From the NCBI GenBank assembly GCA_009910795.1, contig VMEE01000022.1, forward strand, positions 36,636 through 100,635: a DNA stretch of 64,000 nt, read 5' to 3'. This stretch comes from Dehalobacter sp. CP (lineage in GTDB: Bacteria; Bacillota_B; Desulfitobacteriia; Desulfitobacteriales; Syntrophobotulaceae). The position numbers and the translations under genes are program-made. The notes under the pieces were generated by a model. That model did not search any database, was not told where the DNA came from, and worked only from the letters and a program-made list of their open reading frames with translations. Of this stretch, positions 52,325 through 62,065 are shown in pieces. How positions within the stretch are numbered: position 1 is the stretch's first letter; every line of letters starts with the position of its first letter.

Positions 52325-55001
52325 AAATGTTCTCCTCCTCCAGAGGCAGTGTGAACCGGAATACGGCACCGCCCTGCTCTTTGTTGGCAGCCTCCATTTT
52401 TCCATTGTGAGCCTTGATAATTGACATGCATATTGACAGACCGATTCCCATTCCGCGGGCTGAATCCGAGCTGCGTTTGCCGCAGGGCACATAACTTTCA
52501 AATAAATACGGGAAATCCTCTTCGGCAACTCCTGGTCCGTTGTCACTAACCTCAAAGACAGCCTGAGCTCCGGCTTTTGTCACCCGCACCGCGGTCACGG
52601 CGTCATCCGGCGAATGCTTGACCGCATTTTCGAACAGATTAATCAAAACCTGCTCAATCAGCTTTCCATCCATCGGCACCAGCAAAAGGTCTTCAGGCAC
52701 CTGCACCGCTATTTTACGGTCCGGGTATCGATGACGGGTTCTGCTGATCGCTTCAGCCACGATCTCCTCAGCGGCCTCAAATGTTTTGGCGACATTCATG
52801 GTTCCTTCCTTGATCCGGGTCACGGACAATAAGTTTTCGACCATGCGTATCAGCCATTGCGAATCTTCTTTGATGTTCGAGACCAGTTGGATATGCGTCT
52901 CTTTATCCAGATGATCACCATTTTCAAGGATTGCTGAGCTCGCCCCGAGAATGCCGGTCAGCGGGGTCCTCAGATCGTGTGAAATTGCGCGCAGCAGATT
53001 GCTTCGCATTTTTTCTTTTTCTGATTCGATTAATATTTGCCGTTGTTCATCAGACAGGTACTGCCGTTCCAAAGCCATGGCGACTTGGGAAATAATCATT
53101 TTTAGCAGCAGACGGTTATTACGGCTTAATCTGCCTTTGAGACATGAAATTCCAACCACGCCAAGCACATCGCCTTGGGAAATGATCGGCATATAATAAG
53201 CGCCTGCTTCTATATGTGTATCTGTTCCTGCGCCGGCCTGTTTTTGATTGGTAAATACCCATTGAGCAACCTTGCTTTCGCGCTCCGACAGCAGAAATGA
53301 AGCATCAGGTTCTGCGGGGGATTGCGTCAGGATACCTGATGAACCATGATGACTTGATGAACGATGCAGGTTTGCAGACCCATACTGATCCCGGGTGTAA
53401 AAAACCGCCGAGCATTTAAAAAGCTTCACAATATATTCGTTCGTCAGCGTAACAATATGTTGAAGTCCTCTGGTCGTTAAAAGCCTTTTATTAATCTCAT
53501 ACAATAACTCGGTACGCCCTTCTCTTTCCGCGGCAAGCCGTGCCTGGGTCTGAATGCGGACAGTCGTCGTACTTGTGATCAAAGCCACAACCAGCATAAT
53601 CACAAAGGTGACCGGATAGCCTGTTTGGATGGCATAAAACGTGAAAAGCGGCGAAACAAAAAAGAAGTTAAAAACAAGTACACTTAAGACCGAGGCAGTA
53701 ATGCCGTATACATACCCCATGGTGAGTCTGGAAATAAAAAACACAGACAAGATGTAGACCATGATAATGTTTTGATTGCCAAATTCCAGCGCCCGAAGGC
53801 CAAAGGAAAGCAGGGTCGCCCCAGTCAGACCCCCTATCGTTTTCCAGATATCCGGCCAAGATAAGAACAGGTCCTTACTGATCCGCTTCCTTCGCGGTTC
53901 GCGATAGGATCTTCGAGGCCCGCTGCTTGGGATGATATGAATTTCAATATTTGGCAACAGCCCGATGAGCTTGTCCTCAAGTGCCGGATCAAATAATGTT
54001 TTCAGCGTCCTTTTATTTCTGCTTTTGCCAATGACAATATTCGTAATGCCGATAAGCCTGGCGTATTCCGCGATGATGGAAGCCAGACCATGTCCGTTCA
54101 GCGTCACAATCTTTGCGCCTAAGAGCTCGGCCAGATCCAGATTCTCCTGGACGTTTTTCTTTTCTTCTTCCGTAAAATATCTGCTTTCCATATCTTCGAT
54201 ATACAAAGCAGTCCATGGGGCATGAAAGGCCTCTGCCGATCTGGCCGTCCAGCGGATGCATTTAGCGGCCGACGGAGAAGAACTGATACAGACTAATAGC
54301 TTAATACCGGCTGTTTTTGCGGATAAGAGCTGTTCATTTTGATTCTCATTGACGATCCGATCCGTAACCTTGCGCATAGCGGTCTCCCGCAGGAGGCGCA
54401 GGCTTTCAAGACTTAAGGGACATTTCTTTTCCGCATAGCGTTTCATCAGTTCGTCCGGCTCAATATCGATCAGCTCGACTTTATCGGCGCTGTCAAACAT
54501 ATAGTCCGGAATCGTGTCCTGCTCATTAACCTTCGTGATATCCTGCACAAGATCTCTCAGGCTTTCAATGTGCTGCACATTGACTGTGGTGTAGACGTTA
54601 ATTCCGGCATTCAGCAGCTCTTCAATATCCTGGTAGCGTTTTTTGTTCCGCATGCCATCTGCATTATTATGGGCCAGCACATCAACCAGCAGGAGCTCAG
54701 GTTTTCTTTGCAAAGCGGCGTCCAGATCAAATTCTTTGCGGTATCGGTTTTTGTGGTTAACAGTCTTCGGCGGCAAAGCCGGCAGTCCATCCAGCAGCTG
54801 AATGGTTTCAGAACCTGTATGCGGCTCCAGATAACCTACGACAACATCTACCCGGCTTTTCAGCTGGCTGCGGGCATCATCAAGCATCGCATAGGTTTTC
54901 CCTACACCCGGGGCATAGCCAAAGAAGATTTTTAGTTTTCCGGTTTTCTTTGCAGCCCTGGCGCGAATATCCTGCACGCCGCCACCACCCTGACTCTTCA
55001 T
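52317..55001 (-). CDS. kdpD: KdpD-like potassium sensor histidine kinase
   Basis: 894 residues. N-terminal KdpD domain with FFGYAPGVGKTYAML (Walker-like) and VGYLEPHTG, then a universal-stress-type domain (GIKLLVCISSSPSAAKCIRWTARSAE). A four-helix DUF4118 membrane part follows (about 390-500), a GAF domain, HisKA (LRAISHDLRTPLTGILG) and HATPase (LFENAVKHS, DNGPGVAEEDF, GMGIGLSIC). In Bacillota and Staphylococcus the KdpD N-terminal region binds c-di-AMP. It senses K+ limitation or ionic stress and signals to KdpE. Confidence 0.92.
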   Translation of the reverse strand: MKSQGGGGVQDIRARAAKKTGKLKIFFGYAPGVGKTYAMLDDARSQLKSRVDVVVGYLEPHTGSETIQLLDGLPALPPKTVNHKNRYRKEFDLDAALQRKPELLLVDVLAHNNADGMRNKKRYQDIEELLNAGINVYTTVNVQHIESLRDLVQDITKVNEQDTIPDYMFDSADKVELIDIEPDELMKRYAEKKCPLSLESLRLLRETAMRKVTDRIVNENQNEQLLSAKTAGIKLLVCISSSPSAAKCIRWTARSAEAFHAPWTALYIEDMESRYFTEEEKKNVQENLDLAELLGAKIVTLNGHGLASIIAEYARLIGITNIVIGKSRNKRTLKTLFDPALEDKLIGLLPNIEIHIIPSSGPRRSYREPRRKRISKDLFLSWPDIWKTIGGLTGATLLSFGLRALEFGNQNIIMVYILSVFFISRLTMGYVYGITASVLSVLVFNFFFVSPLFTFYAIQTGYPVTFVIMLVVALITSTTTVRIQTQARLAAEREGRTELLYEINKRLLTTRGLQHIVTLTNEYIVKLFKCSAVFYTRDQYGSANLHRSSSHHGSSGILTQSPAEPDASFLLSERESKVAQWVFTNQKQAGAGTDTHIEAGAYYMPIISQGDVLGVVGISCLKGRLSRNNRLLLKMIISQVAMALERQYLSDEQRQILIESEKEKMRSNLLRAISHDLRTPLTGILGASSAILENGDHLDKETHIQLVSNIKEDSQWLIRMVENLLSVTRIKEGTMNVAKTFEAAEEIVAEAISRTRHRYPDRKIAVQVPEDLLLVPMDGKLIEQVLINLFENAVKHSPDDAVTAVRVTKAGAQAVFEVSDNGPGVAEEDFPYLFESYVPCGKRSSDSARGMGIGLSICMSIIKAHNGKMEAANKEQGGAVFRFTLPLEEENIYE

Positions 55002-55175
55002 TCGTTTAACTCTTCATTGTTTAGCTATTATAGCGCTCTATAGAACATTATCATACCCCCGATAGGGTGATTTAGCAAGAAGCGTTCAACTCACCTTGCC
55101 GCTTCATTTGAACACATGGTATACTGAGGAAAATTATGCAATCAATCTCTTATTAGTAAAGTGTGGGTGACGACG

Positions 55176-55847
55176 TTGCACAAAATCCTGATTGTCGAGG
55201 ATGACAGCATTATTGCGAAGGCTATCAGAAACCATATTGAAACATGGGGCTGCGAAGCAGCATGCGCTGAAGACTTTAAGGACGTCCTGCCGCTGTTTGT
55301 CCATTATGATCCGCAGCTCGTGCTGTTAGATATCTCTTTGCCGTTTTACAATGGCTACCATTGGTGCAATGAGATCAGAAAGATTTCCAAAGTCCCAATC
55401 ATCTTTATCTCATCCACCTCGGACAACATGAATATCGTGATGGCCATGAACATGGGTGGCGATGACTTTATTGCGAAGCCATTTGACCTTGATGTCCTGA
55501 CCGCGAAGGTGCAGGCCCTGCTCCGCCGCACCTATGATTTTTCCGGACAAAGCCATCTTCTGGTGCATCATGGTGCCATCCTGAATATGAACGATGCCAC
55601 CCTGACGTATAACGGCGAAAAAATTGACTTAACCAAAAATGACTATAAGATTCTGCAGCTGCTGATGGAGAACAAGGGAAAGACCGTCAGCCGTGACACG
55701 ATTATGCTGCGGCTCTGGGAGACCAACAGCTTTGTCGACGAGAATACGCTGACCGTGAATATGACGCGTCTGCGCAAAAAACTCGAAACGGCCGGTCTTT
55801 CCGACTTTATTACAACAAAAAAAGGGCTTGGCTATCTGGTGCCATAA
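55176..55847 (+). CDS. bceR: BceR-like response regulator
   Basis: About 223 residues, OmpR class with the BceR-group receiver (ILIVEDDSIIAKAIRNHIE, VLLDISLPFYNGYHWCNEIRK, GGDDFIAKPFD) and DNA-binding domain (IDLTKNDYKILQLLMENKGKTVSR). It is the first gene of a four-gene antimicrobial peptide sensing and detoxification module. TTG at 55176 with GGGTGA five bases upstream is preferred to a GTG at 55161 that overlaps the ribosome site. Confidence 0.9.
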   Translation: MHKILIVEDDSIIAKAIRNHIETWGCEAACAEDFKDVLPLFVHYDPQLVLLDISLPFYNGYHWCNEIRKISKVPIIFISSTSDNMNIVMAMNMGGDDFIAKPFDLDVLTAKVQALLRRTYDFSGQSHLLVHHGAILNMNDATLTYNGEKIDLTKNDYKILQLLMENKGKTVSRDTIMLRLWETNSFVDENTLTVNMTRLRKKLETAGLSDFITTKKGLGYLVP

Positions 55848-55924
55848 TCAGTAAAGAATCGATCATTTGGTTTCATAAGTTTCATAAGTTTTATAATTAT
55901 GAAATTAGGTCTCATGGAGTACGT

Positions 55925-56941
55925 ATGCGTGAATCAAATAGGAATCGCACGAAACCAAATATTTTGTTAAATTATCTGCAACGCCACCTCGGAACCATTG
56001 CTCTGTTTGGTCTGTTTGCAGCCATATTTGCCACTGTTTTTTCTCTTTATGCTTTGCCTGCAGAGGCTGTTGCCTATGCTGCCCTGCTCTGTGTCTTTGC
56101 CGGTCTGATTTTTACTGTGGCCGGCTTCTTCCGGTACTTCCGACGCCATAAAACCCTGAATGATATGCTAAGCCGCATCACCCTGAGCGTAGACGGCCTG
56201 CCTGCCCCGCGCGATTTGCTCGAGCAGGATTACCAGGCTCTTCTCCAAGTAGTCCATACCGACCGCATGCTGCGGATCTCCCAGGCCGACAGCATCAAAA
56301 GCGATCTGACCGATTATTACACACTATGGGCCCACCAGATCAAGACGCCGATTGCCGCGATGCAGCTGCTGCTTCAGTCCGGAGACCCTCCCCAGAAAAC
56401 GGAGCTCTCCATGGAGCTGTTCAAAATTGAGCAGTATGTTGAAATGGTCTTGTACTATCTACGACTGGATAGTGACTCCTCTGACTTTGTGCTGAAAAAA
56501 TATGACTTAGATGAAATTATCCGCCAGGCAGCGCGCCGGTACGCAAAGCTGTTCATCCTGAAGAAAATACCGCTTGATTTTACGCAGAGCGGCCTGACTG
56601 TACTGACAGACGAAAAGTGGCTCGTATTTGTGCTTGAACAATTGCTCTCCAACAGTCTGAAATATACAAAGGAAGGGAAAATCTCCATTTATATCGAGGA
56701 CCGGACGCTGCTTATCGCGGACACGGGCATCGGCATCCAGCCAGAAGATCTGCCGCGGGTGTTTGAAAAAGGCTTTACCGGCTACAACGGCAGGGAAGAC
56801 AAAAAGTCTACCGGTATCGGGCTGTATCTCTGCCAGCGCATTCTGACCAAGCTTGGGCATGGGATTGGGATTGAATCTGAGGTGGGCAAAGGCACTTGCG
56901 TCAAAATCAAACTGGATAGTATTAATTTTTTAGCTGAGTAG
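55925..56941 (+). CDS. bceS: BceS-like intramembrane-sensing histidine kinase
   Basis: 338 residues. Two N-terminal membrane helices (about 25-75) with almost no outside loop are typical of intramembrane sensors that depend on the BceAB transporter. A short HisKA-like segment has the phosphoacceptor in YTLWAHQIKTPIAAMQLLLQ. HATPase: LLSNSLKYTKEG, IADTGIGIQPEDLPRVFEKG, STGIGLYLC. It phosphorylates the BceR-like regulator encoded upstream. Confidence 0.9.
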   Translation: MRESNRNRTKPNILLNYLQRHLGTIALFGLFAAIFATVFSLYALPAEAVAYAALLCVFAGLIFTVAGFFRYFRRHKTLNDMLSRITLSVDGLPAPRDLLEQDYQALLQVVHTDRMLRISQADSIKSDLTDYYTLWAHQIKTPIAAMQLLLQSGDPPQKTELSMELFKIEQYVEMVLYYLRLDSDSSDFVLKKYDLDEIIRQAARRYAKLFILKKIPLDFTQSGLTVLTDEKWLVFVLEQLLSNSLKYTKEGKISIYIEDRTLLIADTGIGIQPEDLPRVFEKGFTGYNGREDKKSTGIGLYLCQRILTKLGHGIGIESEVGKGTCVKIKLDSINFLAE

Positions 56942-56996
56942 CAGAGAAATAGATGTTTTGATCGCTCAAACCTTACAAAACGGTAAGATAAACCGG

Positions 56997-57038
56997 GGAA
57001 ATGAAAGCCAAATCGATGGCTGGCATTTCCTCTTTTTG
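56997..57038 (+). terminator. Terminator between bceS and bceA
   Basis: GGAAATG (56997-57003) pairs with CATTTCC (57024-57030) and AGCCA with TGGCT inside, followed by TCTTTTTG. It separates the regulator pair from the transporter pair. A promoter for bceA therefore probably lies at 57040-57140, where GTTAATATTAAC forms a perfect 12-bp palindrome (about 57120-57131). Confidence 0.8.
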
Positions 57039-57150
57039 TTATCGTAGTACTAGTACCATGTCGACCCTAAATCTTATATATCCTGTCGCCAGATTTCTTG
57101 TAACAACAAGGTACCGGAAGGTTAATATTAACTATACAGGAGGAATTCTC

Positions 57151-57918
57151 ATGTCTCTTTTAAGTGTCAGCAACCTGAAGAAGATATACACGACGCGCTT
57201 TGGCAGCACCCAGGTCCAGGCCCTTGCCAATGTATCGTTCTCGGTGGAACAAGGCGAATATGTCGCTATTATGGGTGAATCCGGTTCCGGCAAAACCACG
57301 CTTTTGAATATCATTGCCGCGCTGGATAAACCGACAAGCGGCGAGGTGCTGCTGAATGGCAGGAATACTGTAACAATCAGGGAAAGTGAGATCTCGGCTT
57401 TCCGCCGGGACAACCTCGGTTTTGTGTTCCAGGATTTTAACCTGCTCGATACGTTTTCCCTGCAGGACAATATTTTTCTCCCACTGGTGCTTTCGGGTAA
57501 ATCCTTTGAAGAGATGAGCTTCCGTCTGGAGCCGATTGCCCGAAAACTGCACATCATCGACATCCTCCGCAAATTCCCGTATGAGGTATCCGGCGGACAG
57601 AAACAGCGCGCTGCCGTGGCCCGGGCACTGATCACAAACCCCCAGTTGATCCTTGCCGATGAGCCGACCGGCGCACTCGATTCTCACGCCACCGACGGTC
57701 TGCTCCAGCTTTTTAATGAGATTAACGATGACGGCCAGACGATCCTGCTGGTCACGCACAGCGTCAAGGCAGCCAGCCATGCTAAACGGGTGCTGTTCAT
57801 CAAGGACGGTGAAGTATTCCACCAGCTCTACAAGGCATCCCAGACCTATGACGAGATGTACCAGAAAATCTCGGACACGCTCATCGTAATCGCCACGGGT
57901 GGTGAACGCCATGCGTAA
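57151..57918 (+). CDS. bceA: BceA-like ABC transporter ATPase
   Basis: 255 residues: Walker A GESGSGKTTLLNI, Q-loop DFNLLDTFS, signature VSGGQKQRAAVARAL, Walker B LILADEPTGALDSH and the switch His VTHS. This is the MacB/LolD-like group that serves BceB. The start is the ATG at 57151 with AGGAGG upstream. Farther upstream in-frame codons lie in the terminator and promoter region. Confidence 0.92.
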   Translation: MSLLSVSNLKKIYTTRFGSTQVQALANVSFSVEQGEYVAIMGESGSGKTTLLNIIAALDKPTSGEVLLNGRNTVTIRESEISAFRRDNLGFVFQDFNLLDTFSLQDNIFLPLVLSGKSFEEMSFRLEPIARKLHIIDILRKFPYEVSGGQKQRAAVARALITNPQLILADEPTGALDSHATDGLLQLFNEINDDGQTILLVTHSVKAASHAKRVLFIKDGEVFHQLYKASQTYDEMYQKISDTLIVIATGGERHA

Positions 57919-59932
57919 ACGCACTTTTTATCCAAAGTTGGCTTTCCTCAACATTCAGAAAAATGGCAAGTTTTATCTGCCCTATCTGCTAACCTGCATT
58001 ATCACTGTCGCCATGTTTTATATTATGCGTTATATCGCTACCAACAGCAGCCTTAACGATATGCTTGGGGCTGGATCGCTGAAGGAAATCTTATTTTTTG
58101 GCAGTATCGTCGTCGGAATCTTTGCTGCAATCTTCCTGTTCTATACAAACAGCTTTTTGATGAAACGCCGTAAAAAGGAACTTGGCCTGTATAATATTCT
58201 CGGCATGGAAAAGCGGCATATTGCCTGGGTCCTGTTATTTGAGACGTTTATCGTCGCTGCGGTCAGCCTTGTCCTCGGTCTGTTCCTCGGCATCCTGCTG
58301 AGCAAGCTCATCATACTGATCTTGTTTGAGATGCTTAAATTTACCATACCGTGGGGATTTTCCGTAAGCAGTGCTTCCCTACTGGTGTCTGTCTTACTGT
58401 TTTTCGGCATCTTTCTGGCCACCCTGCTTTTTAACCTGATGGAGATCAGACTGGCCAAACCGATCGAGCTGCTTCACGGCGGCCAGACGGGCGAACGGGA
58501 ACCCAAAACCAAGTGGATGCTCGCGATCCTCGGGATCCTGACTCTTGGAGCAGGCTATACGATTGCAATCGTGACAGAGTCTCCGTTGTCTGCTGTCTCG
58601 CTATTTTTTATCGCCGTCGTGTTGGTCATTGTCGGCACCTACTGCCTGTTTACTGCAGGCAGCATCGCGCTCTTAAAGCTTCTGCGCAGTAATAAACACT
58701 TTTACTATCAAACGAAACATTTCATTGCTGTATCCGGGATGATTTACCGCATGAAACAAAACGCCGTAGGGTTGGCCAATATTTGCATTCTTTCAACCAT
58801 GGTCCTAATCATGGTTTCCACCACCGTCTCCCTGTACAGCGGCATGGAAAATCTGCTCGACAACCGCTTCCCAACCGATATATCCGTCGGCTTCAAGAAT
58901 CCTACTGACGGAGAAATGGAAGACAGACTCCGCCAGCTTCAGGACACCGTTAGTGAGCAGGGCCGCTCGCTCAGCAAATTAACCGATTATACCGCACTGT
59001 CCTTCGCCGTGAGTAGGGACGGGAATACCTTTGCCACGGATACCAACAACTATGTCAGTAGCTCCGACGCCTCGGAACTGTGCTTTATCACTGCTACTGA
59101 ATATGAACATCTGACCGGCAAAACGGTCACGCCTGCTGCCGATGAGGTGCTAGTCTACAGCAATGGCGGGCAAATCGGTGAATCTTTCAGCCTGTTTAAT
59201 CAGAGTTTCCGAGTCAGAGAACATCTAGACAGCATCCCGATCACCGGTCAGTTCAACGCCAGGCTTGTCGACGGTTATTTTATGGTAGTCAGTGACGATA
59301 CAGTGTTAAACCAGCTTTATACCCAGCAAAAAACCGCCTATGGCGACCGGGCAAGCTCGATCAGGGGGGAGATCTCCTTTAATCTGGACGGTACCGACGA
59401 AGAAAAACTAGTCTGCTATGATGCGATCAAAGCTGTACTGAATAAACCGCTGTCCTCTGAATCCGCCGCAGCGTACACTGGGGAGTACATCGACCACCTC
59501 AGTACAATGGAGTGCAAGCAGGCAGCTGCCAGTGACTTTTATGCCCTGTATGGCGGGTTTCTTTTCCTGGGCCTGTTCCTCGGCACGCTTTTCCTGATGG
59601 CGACGGTATTGATCATCTATTACAAACAGATTTCGGAAGGATATGACGATAAAGAACGTTTTGAAATCATGCAGAAAGTGGGTTTAAGCCGCAGTGAGGT
59701 CAAACGCGCGATCAGCAGCCAGATTGTGATAGTCTTTTTTCTGCCGATCCTGATGGCTGGTATCCACATCCTCGCCGCTTTTAAAATGATCACCAAGCTG
59801 CTCGCAGTGTTAAATCTTACAAATATCCCGCTGTTCATCGGATGTACAATCGGTACTATCCTGATCTTCGGCTTGATTTACGGGGTTGTCTATGCGTTGA
59901 CGGCCCGGGTGTATTACAGGATTGTAAGTTAA
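57911..59932 (+). CDS. bceB: BceB-like ABC transporter permease
   Basis: About 673 residues with the BceB layout. One N-terminal helix and three helices of an FtsX block come first. A large extracytoplasmic domain of some 220 residues (about 325-525) lies between helices 7 and 8, followed by a C-terminal FtsX block (LMATVLIIYYKQISEGYDDKERFEIMQKVGLSRSEVK). It recognises cell-wall-active peptides such as bacitracin-type compounds and signals to BceS. The ATG at 57911 overlaps the bceA end by 8 bases. Confidence 0.9.
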   Translation: MRKRTFYPKLAFLNIQKNGKFYLPYLLTCIITVAMFYIMRYIATNSSLNDMLGAGSLKEILFFGSIVVGIFAAIFLFYTNSFLMKRRKKELGLYNILGMEKRHIAWVLLFETFIVAAVSLVLGLFLGILLSKLIILILFEMLKFTIPWGFSVSSASLLVSVLLFFGIFLATLLFNLMEIRLAKPIELLHGGQTGEREPKTKWMLAILGILTLGAGYTIAIVTESPLSAVSLFFIAVVLVIVGTYCLFTAGSIALLKLLRSNKHFYYQTKHFIAVSGMIYRMKQNAVGLANICILSTMVLIMVSTTVSLYSGMENLLDNRFPTDISVGFKNPTDGEMEDRLRQLQDTVSEQGRSLSKLTDYTALSFAVSRDGNTFATDTNNYVSSSDASELCFITATEYEHLTGKTVTPAADEVLVYSNGGQIGESFSLFNQSFRVREHLDSIPITGQFNARLVDGYFMVVSDDTVLNQLYTQQKTAYGDRASSIRGEISFNLDGTDEEKLVCYDAIKAVLNKPLSSESAAAYTGEYIDHLSTMECKQAAASDFYALYGGFLFLGLFLGTLFLMATVLIIYYKQISEGYDDKERFEIMQKVGLSRSEVKRAISSQIVIVFFLPILMAGIHILAAFKMITKLLAVLNLTNIPLFIGCTIGTILIFGLIYGVVYALTARVYYRIVS

Positions 59933-59971
59933 GGAATTACCTTTTTCGGCAATTAGATGTTGATAAGTACC

Positions 59972-60008
59972 GTAAAAAAGCCTGCCCAATAAATGTTGTG
60001 GCAGGCTT
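59972..60008 (-). terminator. Bidirectional terminator between bceB and mntR
   Basis: AAGCCTGCC (59978-59986) and GGCAGGCTT (60000-60008) pair perfectly. On the minus strand the stem is followed by TTTTTTACGG, terminating the mntR transcript. On the plus strand it may end the bceAB transcript less strongly. Confidence 0.75.
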
Positions 60009-60112
60009 ACCTTTATTCTTAGTGCAATTAATGCGATCAAGTTCGATAAAGTTCAGGCACTGTAACACTTTTTCCAATCTAACATATCCTGATTTTAGAA
60101 TCACTCCTTAGA

Positions 60113-60128
60113 GTTAGCTAAGGCTAAC
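60113..60128. promoter_or_regulatory. Orphan DtxR/MntR-like inverted repeat
   Basis: GTTAGCTAAGGCTAAC is a perfect 6-4-6 dyad, extended outward by TTAGA and CTATCTAA. It is reminiscent of iron-type DtxR boxes (TTAGGnTAGGCTAACCTAA-like). It lies downstream of both bceB and mntR, with no gene starting there, so its role is unclear. Confidence 0.35.
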
Positions 60129-60167
60129 CTATCTAAATAATCTACAGTAACTCCCAAACTATAGTGC

Positions 60168-60596
60168 CTACAGTAAGTTCTCCTTCGAACGAATCTGAAC
60201 AAAATCATCAAACTCTTCTTTCCAGGACGGATGGCTCTTGATAAATTCCACCAGCGTTTTAATCGCATCAATGGTTGCAGCTGAGAGGTAGTGTTCCATC
60301 GCCTCGGCCTCAGCAGCAAAATTGCACTCGCTACATATCAGAGCAAGAAATTCCTGAAGCAATTGATTCCTGGTTACCAGATAAAACCCGTACTCTTTTC
60401 CTTTATCCGTGAGCTTGATCTCGCCATACGGTTCGTACTTAATATATTCATAGTCCCGCAATTTATAGAGAGCTTTCGTCACAGATGGTAAAGCGACTTG
60501 AAGCCTATGACTTATGTCCGTAACACGAACTGTATCAAGTGACAGCGAAAAGCGATAAATTTCCTCCAAGTAATCTTCCAGGCTCGGTGAAAGCAT
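60168..60596 (-). CDS. mntR: MntR/DtxR-family metal-dependent repressor
   Basis: 142 residues, the length of B. subtilis MntR. Winged-helix domain (SLEDYLEEIYRF, VTDISHRLQVALPSVTKALYKLRDYEYI, LTDKGKE), then the metal-binding helices with C/E/H ligands (ICSECNFAAEAEAMEHYLS), and no SH3 domain. The divergent neighbour is mntH, its classical target. ATG at 60596 with AAAGGAG eight bases upstream is preferred to the GTG at 60605. Confidence 0.87.
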   Translation of the reverse strand: MLSPSLEDYLEEIYRFSLSLDTVRVTDISHRLQVALPSVTKALYKLRDYEYIKYEPYGEIKLTDKGKEYGFYLVTRNQLLQEFLALICSECNFAAEAEAMEHYLSAATIDAIKTLVEFIKSHPSWKEEFDDFVQIRSKENLL

Positions 60597-60792
60597 CTTC
60601 CCCACTCCTTTCGTTTCACCTGAAATTACTGATATTTGTTAGCTTCCACCTAAATGCTTATCGCTATTTAAGAAAGAATGATTCAGCCGTATCACAGTAG
60701 ATTCACATCTATGTGTATTGCTTCGTTCTATACCTATATCATTTTCTTGCCTCATATGACAGTTCATTAGAAATAAGCGGAGGGTTATAACA

Positions 60793-62061
60793 ATGAGCAA
60801 AGAAATCAACCTTGTTCAAACTTCATTAACATTACCTTTGCCTAAAAATACCTGGCTGGAAAAGATCAAAGACACGCTGAAATATCTGGGTCCGGCCTTC
60901 ATCGTGAGTGTCGCCTATATTGACCCCGGCAACTTTGCCACCAACATCAGCGCAGGTTCCAATTTCAATTACAATCTTGTTTGGGTTGTCTTATGGAGCA
61001 ACCTAATGGCGATTTTCCTGCAAACACTGTCGGCGAAGCTCGGCATTGTCACCGGTGTTGATCTGGCTACGCAGTGCGGGCGTGTTTTCTCCAGGCCGGT
61101 AAATTTTTTACTTTGGATCATCATGCTGTTTGCCGTCATCGCAACGTACATGGCAGAGTTCCTGGGCTCGACACTTGGCCTGTACCTACTTTTCGGCATA
61201 CCGCTCGTGGCAGCGGGTCTGATAACCGTATGTCTGACCTTCGTTATTGTTTATTTGCAGCGTTTTGGCCAGCACATGGTTGAGAGAATTATCATCAGCC
61301 TGGTGGCCGTCATCGGGGCCTCGTATTGTCTCGAGCTGTTCCTGGCTAAACCGGATTGGTCCGCGGTCGCTTTGCACACCTTGGTTCCAAGCCTAGGTCC
61401 CGAAAGCATTCTGGTGGCCGTCGGCATGTTGGGTGCAACCGTTATGCCTCACGTCATTTATCTCCATTCGGACTTGATGAAAGCAAGACGTACCTCCGAT
61501 GATTTGGCCGAAGCAAAAAAGCATTTCCGAATGGAATGCTTTGATATCGCCTTTGCCATGAATATCGCGTTTCTGGTCAATGCTGCAATGGTTATTATCG
61601 CTGCAGCCGTTTTTTTTAACCAGGGACCCGTCGACTCCATTGAACAGGCGCACAAGTCCCTGGCGCCGCTGCTTGGCAGTTTATCCAGCGGTGCTTTTGG
61701 CCTGGCGCTGCTTGCTTCAGGCCTTTCCTCATCCACCGTTGGCGCTATGGCCGGGGAATGCATGCTGAAGGGGTTCATCGGTCTGGATATTCCGGTCAAT
61801 ATCCGGCGGGCAATCACCATGGTTCCGGCCATCATTCTCCTGTGGCTCGGCTTTAACCCGATGAAGATGCTGATTATGAGCCAGGTTACCTTAAGCTTTG
61901 CTCTACCGGCAGCGGTCATTCCGCTGCTTCTGATCACCAAACGCCGGGACATTATGGGTGAAATGACAAACCGCAAAATCACTAATGCTGCCGGTGTTGT
62001 GATCATAAGTCTTATTATCTCGCTGAACGTTGTCCTGTTATATTTAACTTTTTCCGCTTAA
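60793..62061 (+). CDS. mntH: Nramp-family manganese importer
   Basis: 422 residues with about eleven helices. Nramp signature: AYIDPGNFATNISAGS (helix 1 DPGN metal motif) and GATVMPHVIYLHSDL (helix 6 MPH motif). It imports Mn2+, possibly also Fe2+, by proton symport. The ATG follows GGAGGG. It is divergent from mntR, so repression when Mn2+ is plentiful is expected. No clear MntR box could be identified in the 196-bp intergenic region. Confidence 0.93.
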   Translation: MSKEINLVQTSLTLPLPKNTWLEKIKDTLKYLGPAFIVSVAYIDPGNFATNISAGSNFNYNLVWVVLWSNLMAIFLQTLSAKLGIVTGVDLATQCGRVFSRPVNFLLWIIMLFAVIATYMAEFLGSTLGLYLLFGIPLVAAGLITVCLTFVIVYLQRFGQHMVERIIISLVAVIGASYCLELFLAKPDWSAVALHTLVPSLGPESILVAVGMLGATVMPHVIYLHSDLMKARRTSDDLAEAKKHFRMECFDIAFAMNIAFLVNAAMVIIAAAVFFNQGPVDSIEQAHKSLAPLLGSLSSGAFGLALLASGLSSSTVGAMAGECMLKGFIGLDIPVNIRRAITMVPAIILLWLGFNPMKMLIMSQVTLSFALPAAVIPLLLITKRRDIMGEMTNRKITNAAGVVIISLIISLNVVLLYLTFSA

Positions 62062-62065
62062 CCAC

